64,000 bases of DNA. Origin: Chrysomallon squamiferum. Taxonomy: Eukaryota; Mollusca; Gastropoda; Neomphalida; Peltospiridae. Shown here piece by piece: positions 56,559-64,000 of this stretch. Position 1 is the first letter of the stretch, and the number at the start of each line of letters is the position of its first letter. The position numbers were made by a program, and so were the translations under genes. The DNA is taken from the NCBI GenBank assembly GCA_012295275.1, contig CM022665.1, forward strand, positions 7,947,976 through 8,011,975. The letters run 5' to 3'. The notes beneath the pieces were generated by a model. The model made no database searches, was not told where the DNA came from, and saw only the letters and a list, made by a program, of their open reading frames with translations.

Positions 56559-59500
56559 TTATTATTATTTATCTTTTTATTATTTTTTTTTTTTTAACTT
56601 TTATAGAAATTGTGTAATTATTGATTTAATGGGGAAGAAAACAACTACTACAAGAAAAAAAAATACCTTTTTTTTCTTTTAAAAAATAATACTATAGCAG
56701 AAGTGATGTGATGACTAAACCTGTTTGATTCTTTATACAAAGTTGACATCTGATTGTTACCTCAAATATAACATACCAACATACAAACTGAGTTTAAGAT
56801 AAAGGAAAAAAGAAACGATGTAGTAAATTTCTTCTTATTTTTGTAAATTCTATAATTTAGAAAGAATAATAAATTAAAAACTTTTAAAAATCTGTTTAAT
56901 TAACAATGTATGCTGCATTATAAGTGCCTGAAATGAAGACAAATCATTATCTATGTTCATTGACAGATAGAGTAAAAAGAAAAAGAAAAAAAATAATAAA
57001 AAAATACCAATATCAAACTGCATCCTATTCAGATAGGCTATTACAAAGTCAATATCAGTGGAGAGATTGATGAAAGCCAAGACAGCAAACCCTAATAAAC
57101 CTGTACTCCTGAGATAAGAGAACACTTCCACATCTCAATTATCAGCTAAAAGTGACAATGAGAAAAGCACCAGACTTGTTGATCCTTATGAAAGGATAAA
57201 AGCGAACGAACATGAAAAAGATTCCAACACAAATTATGCTGGGAAACAAGGAGGGATGGTGGTGGTGGGAAGAGAGGTACATTGGATAAGTGTTGGCCTC
57301 AACTCTTGATGATGACAGGAAATGTGTAAAGTATTTTCACAGACACTGATCAATATGATTTCAGCTTCAGAAGGGTGAATTAGTGTCATGTAGATCATAA
57401 TGAAATGTGTCAATACCTGCTTTTTATCACCCATTATTAAACTAGCCGTGACCCATATTGTTTATATAGCCTGCTTAAGGACTGACAAGCTGTCAGTGCA
57501 GAAACTCTGATCTGTAATCGCATTAAGGAATTGTTCCAGTAACCACTGTGAAGAGGTAGGTAGCAGCAAGAAAAGCTATACTTTACTAAAACTAATAAAT
57601 GAGGCAGAAACACAAAAAGACATAAAAGAGAGGAGAACTGAATTAACTTTGTGTGTAATACAAAAGACAATACAACAAGTGAATTAACCAACACCAATCA
57701 GAAATAATGAAGAACAAAATTAAATTTAAAACCATTCAAATTAACAAACAATGGTATGAAAGCTGAAGAAAAAAAATATCTATATTAATCAACTGAAGCA
57801 TAATCATTTAATTCATTAAAAACTTAAAGACAGTAAAATGAAATAATACCACAATACAAAATTATCAAGATTTAAAAATTAAAATATGAATTCATATTTA
57901 TTACAACAATACAAACATTTGAAGAAAGACAGCCACATTTGGTTACAGCCTATCAATAATGTAAATTTACCTCTCATGGTATATTCTGATTAAAATCAAT
58001 ATATATTCTAACCTTCTTCCACACAGTCAATTAATAAATAGTAGTAACATTTGGCATTTAATATATATAGAAGTAAGTTGTCAGAATTGATATTTCAAAT
58101 AGTTCTTGATTTTCAAGGCTATAGAGTAATCACAGATAAATCTAATGATTAGAAAAATGACCAAATATCCCAGACTAATGTCTTTGGGGGTAATATTGAT
58201 TATACAGTAATTCCAAAAACTGAACAATAAACTGGATCAGAAATCATGTTGTAGTGCCTGTACAGCATGTTCAGACTCATTAAGTTGTCCAAACACAATG
58301 TCTATGGGCAATATACAAGAACTAAGAAAATTCACTTTTAAAACAAATTTCCTTTATTAAAGAACCAATCAAAGGGGCAAGCTTGGGGTCTAGTTACTGT
58401 ACTAAATAATACAGTTTATTTATAATAATAATTCAGTGCACAGAAATAAAATTTTATTATTTGTAAATACAAAGCCAGATTACTGCATAAAAATGAGGCT
58501 GAGATTTTTAAAAATCTTTAAAATCAATATGTAAATGTATAATATGATATCATGTGCATGCACACAGACATAATCTCCCAAGAAACACAAATCATTCTTT
58601 GATTCTCCTAAGAATGCTTGTTAGTCTAAAGACAGTATCTTATAACTAATTTTTCAAAAACAAAGTATTTTTATATGGATTAGTACTCTGTGTGTGTTTG
58701 TATGTGTTTGTATGTATGTGTGTGTGTGTTGTGTATGCACAATGTGTGTGCATATGCATGCATATCAAAGTGATTAAAAAAAATGAAGAAACCAAAACAT
58801 AAAATATAACATTTTAAAAACCTTCATTTCTGATTAGATTCCTAACATTTGTCAAAATCAGCCAATTATCTTGGTGATAAAAAAAAATCGAGTGACTGTC
58901 AGGAGTGTTATCTAGCAGCAAGTGAGAGTGGCTATGTAAACAACATTGCATCCCCTATGTTTGCACAAAATCCAATTTTGTTGGAGGACAAACGGCCCAT
59001 AAGAAATTCCCCAAAGTACAATAAATGTGGTTCAAAAGCCACTTGATTGCAATCATAAAGTTTGATAAAAGTCATAAACCAGACAACGGTGGTGGAAAGC
59101 AGAAAAATTCATTTCATAAATGAAGTGCTGTAATATCACTTTCATACATAAAACTAAAAAGGAGGCCAGTAAATTCAATCTGCATTTATATTAATAGAAA
59201 AGGAAGCCAGAATTTCTTTTTAGTTTATCAGAGTCCAAGGACAGGCAAGGATGATATCTGCTGTGTTTATTTATCTTTCTGTACCAAACTGAATTACAAA
59301 TAAACAGTGAATAATGGAAACAAAGAGCTGCTGCTAGTGCTACTTAATCTTATTTAGAAATTTAGTTGTTTCGGATCACTGTTTTTGCATTAAGATGTAA
59401 ATGTATTTAATAAAATGTATCAGCAATTTCAAGCACCTATTTATTCTCATATTTTTCAGCACTGTCTTAATATCATGTCCTACATTATGAATAATAAAAT

Positions 59501-62500
59501 AAAATAATATAATAATATATATAAATCATTAAAAATTGTTAGTTGTATTTGTCCTATTTTAAGGTTTAAGCATTTTATTACTAGTGCTAAACAAACTAGC
59601 TTGATCCAGCTGCTGGTTGACTGCAGGTTTGAGTTCAACTAGTTTAATAAGAAAAAGCAATGCAAAACAGTTTCATGTAATTAACCAAATAATAGCCTCA
59701 CTTTTTTAGAATATCCACATAATCATGTTTAGAATACAAAACAAAGCCACTTGATTGCAACCATAAAGTTTGATAAAACTCACAAAGCAGACACTTATGG
59801 CAGAAAACAGAAAAATTCATTTCATAAATGAAGTGCTGTAATATCACTTTCATACATAAAACTAAAAAGGAGGCCAATAAATTCAATTTGTATTTATATG
59901 AATTAAAAAAAAAAAAAGACAGACTTTATTTTAATCTAACAGAAACGAGTCCAAGGATGATTTCAACTGTGTTTATTTATCTTTTTGTAGTGAATTGAAT
60001 TACAAATAATTCAATAAGACCAAGACAATGCAAAACAGCTTCGTATAATATCCTCATTTTTTTAGTATAATATCCAAATAATCATGTTTAGAATACAAAA
60101 CTAATTTGTGATGTCATGTGAAAACTGAAGGAAAAAAAGAAAAAATTATATTTATAATATTACTTCTTATCATTATGATGTTTATATTCGAAATATACAA
60201 GTAATTTTGTTTTAATAATGTTATAACCAAAAAATGGAAATAAGTAACTTTTAAAGATTTATTCTTCTTTTTGGGGGGGATTGTTTAGAATAAATAAATA
60301 AATAAATAAATAAATAAAATTGATGTCGTTCAAATAGTCTGGATAAGTGTATACTGGGTAAATGGATAACTATTAACAATATCAAAAAGGTAACAATAAA
60401 ACAATATATTAATACATCCTTATATCATTACTATTACACATTTATAAAAATCTTTTTTTTTCTTATTTGTTACAAATACAATTACTTTATATATGTGCAC
60501 ACACACATACAGACATTTATGTATTTAAAGAAAAAAAGAAAAAAAAAGAAAAAAAGAACACTTCAAATTTTATGGATCTGAAAAATGCTAGCTTTAATAC
60601 TCGAAGCTGGATGATTAAAACCAAACAGTCACTTGAGGTTTCTGTTACCATGCCAACTGCCTAGTTTTGACAAATGTTTTGTGTGCATGTTTCAGCCTTA
60701 ACTGCAGAACATTACTCATGTCCACGTTCAGCAACTTTCTCAAATTACTAACTTTAATGAAAAATATATTAAATTAAAATAATGTAATTATCAACTGGTA
60801 CTAAAGCAAAAAAGAAACAACCTTGTAGCAAAGAGTTTGGTAAAACTTATCACTGGAAAAAAAAGAAGAAAAAAATGTATAAAAAGAATTGTGGTTTAAA
60901 TAAGGTTATTTGAAGCATGATTTATACATAATAAAAGAATAAATTACTTTTCCAGTAACTTTTATTGATTTTAAAATTAATTTTATTTAATTTCATTTAA
61001 TTTCATCTCAGTCATGCAAAATCTAAATTACCAGCTTATGGGCTATTATGGAAACGTTATATTTTATCTGGTTATAAAAAAATATGAACATTTTTTTTAA
61101 CCTGCATTTTTCATGACCACTGTTTGTAGAAAGATAAATGGAAATGTGAGATGCACATTTCAGATTGTCAGTTTGTTTGAAGACTCAGTTACAAAGAAGC
61201 AATCGACTTCTGAATGTGAAACTTACATCGTGTCTGCCTCAAAAACCAATCACAAAGATGGTTACTTAATCCTCATGTCTCAAAATGTGCCGAAGACATC
61301 TTTTCAAAACACAGATATTTGATCTAATATTCTATCTCGGCTGATCCCACTTGAGACATAATTTAAAAATGACATTGAAGAAGGTGAACACCAACTGATA
61401 AACAAACATTAAAAACAGATTATAGGCATACAAGTTATTTTAAGGTTTGAACTCGTGTTTTAAAATCATGCATGCATTATTAATTTGTTTTTATGCTTTC
61501 ATATTTTTATTTAATTATACTGGCTAACTGAAAGCACACTGAATACACTGTAATGTAAAACAGAGTTTAAAAAATTCTGTGATGTGCATTCATTCAGATA
61601 TGAACTGCTTTTCTAATAATTTCAATTATAAAAGATGTTTTTGGCCATCTCAACCTAAGTCAGACATAAATAACAGAAAGTATCTTTATATCTGGTAAAG
61701 AAATTGTCCAAAAGAAATCTGTAGACAAACTATGTCTAGACATTTGTGATTGATGGCTGTTCATCTGACCCTCACTTAGCAAGGTCAAAGCAAATACATT
61801 GTAACCAGACATAAATTAATTAAACATCAAGAAATGAACTGTGTAAACCAAAAAGATTTCCCCTTCTTCATTTTGTCCACTCTAGTGATCTACCATGGTA
61901 GGTGTTGAATGGCAATGTTGTGCCAAACCAGCCTCCAGCAGGATCAATATCCTCCTAGAGGAATACTGCTCAAAGGATAATGTTAGCCGATTCCTTTACA
62001 AGAAGTCAAGACATCACGGACTGGGCAGAATAATCAGACATAAAATCTGTTTGCTTTGGTGCTTCTAGAATCTATATGTCCTCAAGTCTGAAAGGAAATC
62101 TTTGTTATGAATTCTAATGTACACACAAAGAACTTGTGTAAAGTCTTGTCTTGTTACTAGAGGCAATTGCACCAACCAGAAATAGCATTAACTAAATTGG
62201 TCAGATTAAAGTAAATAGCTGGCAGAACAAGGTTTTTGTTTTTTGTTTTTTTGGTGTTTTTTTGATGAACTGATTTTTCAAATTCAATACATTGCCTGGT
62301 TAATAACAGAGTTGTCGGAAGATAATTTCATCATTGCTGACTTGTTGGTGTTATAGTTAAATGTCAGAAATAATAATAATAATTAGAAAAAAGATAAAAC
62401 CAATGAAACAATCAAACAAACCAAACAAAAAAAAAACAAAAAAAGAAAGAAAACTTAAAAAAGAAAAAAAAAAACAAGAAAAAAAACACAAAAGAAAAAT

Positions 62501-64000
62501 GGAGATAAAAACTGTTTGATATTTTACACATTTTTAAAATGATCTTAACACAGTAACTTTGGTATTGATCTTTACCTGTGTATAAAAACCTACTAAAATG
62601 TGAAATGAAAAAAAAAAAATATATATATATATATATATAATGTGTTAGGAATATAGTCTGAAGCAGATAATGAAAATTATCTCTAAATGTCTCAAACTGC
62701 TAATAGAGAACATTTACTGCTGAATTTCGGCCACTATAGCTTTATTATTGTAATTAGTTGTAAATAACAAAACAAAGGCATGATGTAAACATCAATACTG
62801 AAAAATACCTATAACAATATTGAAGTAGGATTGCAGACATACATATATTTCTTTAAAAAATATATAAAAACTATAATAATAATAATAATAATTTACTTTC
62901 CTGTAATGCTCACCTTTTGTTTAAGCTGTGATTTCTGGAAGGTTTCTAAATTTTTATATCCTCGACCTTGTTTGATTTCTGCAAGAGCAATGAGCAAATC
63001 TTCATCAGAACTGTCCACAGCTCTGGAATGGTTACATTTTCTCTTAAACACCGGACTCAGATGCTGAGTTTTGTTTCTAAGGACTTCTTCACGTAGTCGC
63101 CTTGTAGGTGAGTTATTACGGTGTATGGGTGATGCTGGTAATGAAGCACTCTGCAATATTTCAATTCCACTGCCATTGGTGAAAGATGAATCACATAAAG
63201 AGTTTGATACAACATCCATCCCTCTGTCCACAGAGCCATGAGCTACAGGCAAAATGTCACTGAGATCTAACAAGTTTGCTGACTCATCCTCTGCAAGAAC
63301 TGAATCACAGCTGTTTCTTTTGGAATAATTTTTCACACTATTAGCAGTTTTGGTGGTGTCAGTTGGGTTTTCTCCCACTGACCCTTGTTGAGCAAGATAT
63401 AAACGCCTCTGTAAATCTACATTTGTGGGAGCAGTTGGACTGCAATCACCCACAAGGTTATTTTCAAATGGCATTTCAGTATTTTCTGGTGCCTCATCAT
63501 CAATATATTTTAAAGCCTGACCTGCAGGGTCTGCCCACCGACAATTGTTCTGAGACACTCTGGAAGATGCCATCTGATCTGGTTCAACTGAATTTGAAAC
63601 ATATCTGGGCACTTGGGCAGTTGCATCCGACTTGGAAATGACAACAGTTGCACCACTAGTTGTAGTAGAGGTTTGTTGCATATTGGAAGATCTAACAGAA
63701 CTAAGCTGCATACTTTTAACTTTAGGGCGAGCACCTTGGGTAGCATAGATATCATTAGAAACACTGCTGTCGGAACCCGTCTCTTTCTGAAGAACAGAGT
63801 TGTGGTTTAGTCCGTTCCGAACAGGTGAAAGTGATCTACACCTGAAGCTGCCTGACTGTGCTAAGCGATTTGGCAAGAAAGAAGCTGTCTGATTGTCTGA
63901 TGTCAGACTAACATGGCCATTCATTGTACCATTGACTGCACCACTGAAGGAATGGCCTACATCTTCTACGTGGTTTGGTGACCTGCGATTGGCAGGTCTG
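54388..64000 (-). CDS. TULP4: Tubby-like protein 4 (TULP4/TUSP), 3' part, three exons in window
   Basis: The last exons are 54504-54388 ([20 protein letters not shown] to ANVTQRLK and TAA) and 55752-55582 ([52 protein letters not shown]). Both join in phase 0 and are typical of the C-terminal half of the TULP4 Tubby domain. A long minus-strand exon ends at 62914 with GTGAGC and is open to the window edge (at least 362 residues). It is Ser/Asn/Pro-rich and disordered-looking and also ends in phase 0. TULP4 proteins have N-terminal WD40 repeats and a SOCS box, and are thought to act as a substrate receptor of a Cullin-type ubiquitin ligase; those parts lie beyond 64000. The 62914 exon is assigned to TULP4 by strand, phase and position; further exons in the 7 kb intron are possible. 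Confidence 0.88.
55905..56135. repeat. Two-copy tandem repeat, unit about 126 bases
   Basis: TTTCTGAATTCACAGCCCTT at about 55922 and TTTCTGAATTAACAGTCCAT at about 56048 start two diverged copies. Each runs through an ACAACTGA-TAC-like stretch, a T run and TTTCTTTTCTTTTCACT. Confidence 0.65.
59035..60100. repeat. Tandem duplication, second copy shorter
   Basis: Segment A at 59035-59303 recurs at 59743-60006, including CATTTCATAAATGAAGTGCT. Segment B at 59644-59740 recurs at 60007-60100, including AATCATGTTTAGAATACAAA. In copy 1 A and B are separated by about 340 bases absent from copy 2. Confidence 0.8.
60292..60320. repeat. (AATA)n microsatellite
   Basis: About seven AATA units in the TULP4 intron. 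Confidence 0.9.
62914..64000 (-). CDS. TULP4: TULP4 long disordered-region exon, open at the window edge
   Basis: An uninterrupted minus-strand frame from the window edge to the donor at 62913-62912. It codes segments such as [34 protein letters not shown] and a C-terminal [19 protein letters not shown]. It has no recognisable fold. The length and base composition (less AT-rich than its surroundings) show it is coding. Vertebrate TULP4 has a long disordered region between the SOCS box and the Tubby domain, which fits. Confidence 0.75.

Larger units (their letters stand above)
55753..62913 (-). other. TULP4 intron, about 7.2 kb, repeat-bearing
   Basis: No convincing exon was found. It holds two local duplications (about 55905-56135 and 59035-60100), long T runs at about 56522-56552, an AATA array at 60292-60320 and a less AT-rich patch at about 61860-62080. 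The open frames at 58849-59046 and 61113-61322 have no splice context or recognisable protein. Confidence 0.55.

Noticed and set aside
58849-59046. 65-codon open frame in the TULP4 intron
   Set aside because: Wrong strand for TULP4, no similarity recognised, and its end overlaps the duplicated repeat.

Overview
This is a 64 kb window of animal nuclear DNA. It is very AT-rich, with small coding islands between introns and spacers full of poly(A/T) runs and simple repeats. The encoded proteins look like those of a lophotrochozoan, and I infer a mollusc, probably a cephalopod. That placement rests on general character (AT richness, long introns, protein divergence) and not on a diagnostic marker.

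Layout, left to right. (1) 1-1263 (+): the end of a gene for a probable single-pass membrane protein. It has a short exon end at the window edge and a long last exon coding a polyQ-containing cytoplasmic tail that ends in a PDZ-ligand-like -TGV. (2) About 7 kb with no gene. (3) 8522-13903 (+): a complete eight-exon gene that I assembled from splice signals. It codes a 406-residue protein with a signal peptide, a cysteine-rich ectodomain, a Thr-rich stalk, one membrane helix and a short tail; I recognise no named family. (4) About 5 kb with no gene, including a tRNA-Glu-like relic. (5) 18949-37673 (-): DNA polymerase theta (POLQ), 26 exons and 2,686 codons plus stop, with helicase-like, central, exonuclease-like and family A polymerase parts in order. 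(6) A 1.8 kb divergent spacer. (7) 39451-50191 (+): CHAF1B (CAF-1 p60), 12 exons and 558 residues. (8) About 4.2 kb of convergent 3' space. (9) 54388-64000 (-): the 3' part of TULP4, with two exons coding the end of the Tubby domain and a long upstream exon that runs off the window.

POLQ (theta-mediated end joining) and CHAF1B (replication- and repair-coupled nucleosome assembly) are head to head. Both are expected to peak in S phase, so the spacer is a candidate shared promoter. All exon coordinates come from reading GT/AG signals and checking that phases join; every multi-exon model closes in frame. The most interesting items are the unrecognised membrane protein at 8.5-13.9 kb, three SxIP motifs in an enlarged POLQ N terminus, the divergent POLQ/CHAF1B promoter, and several local duplications and dispersed repeats.
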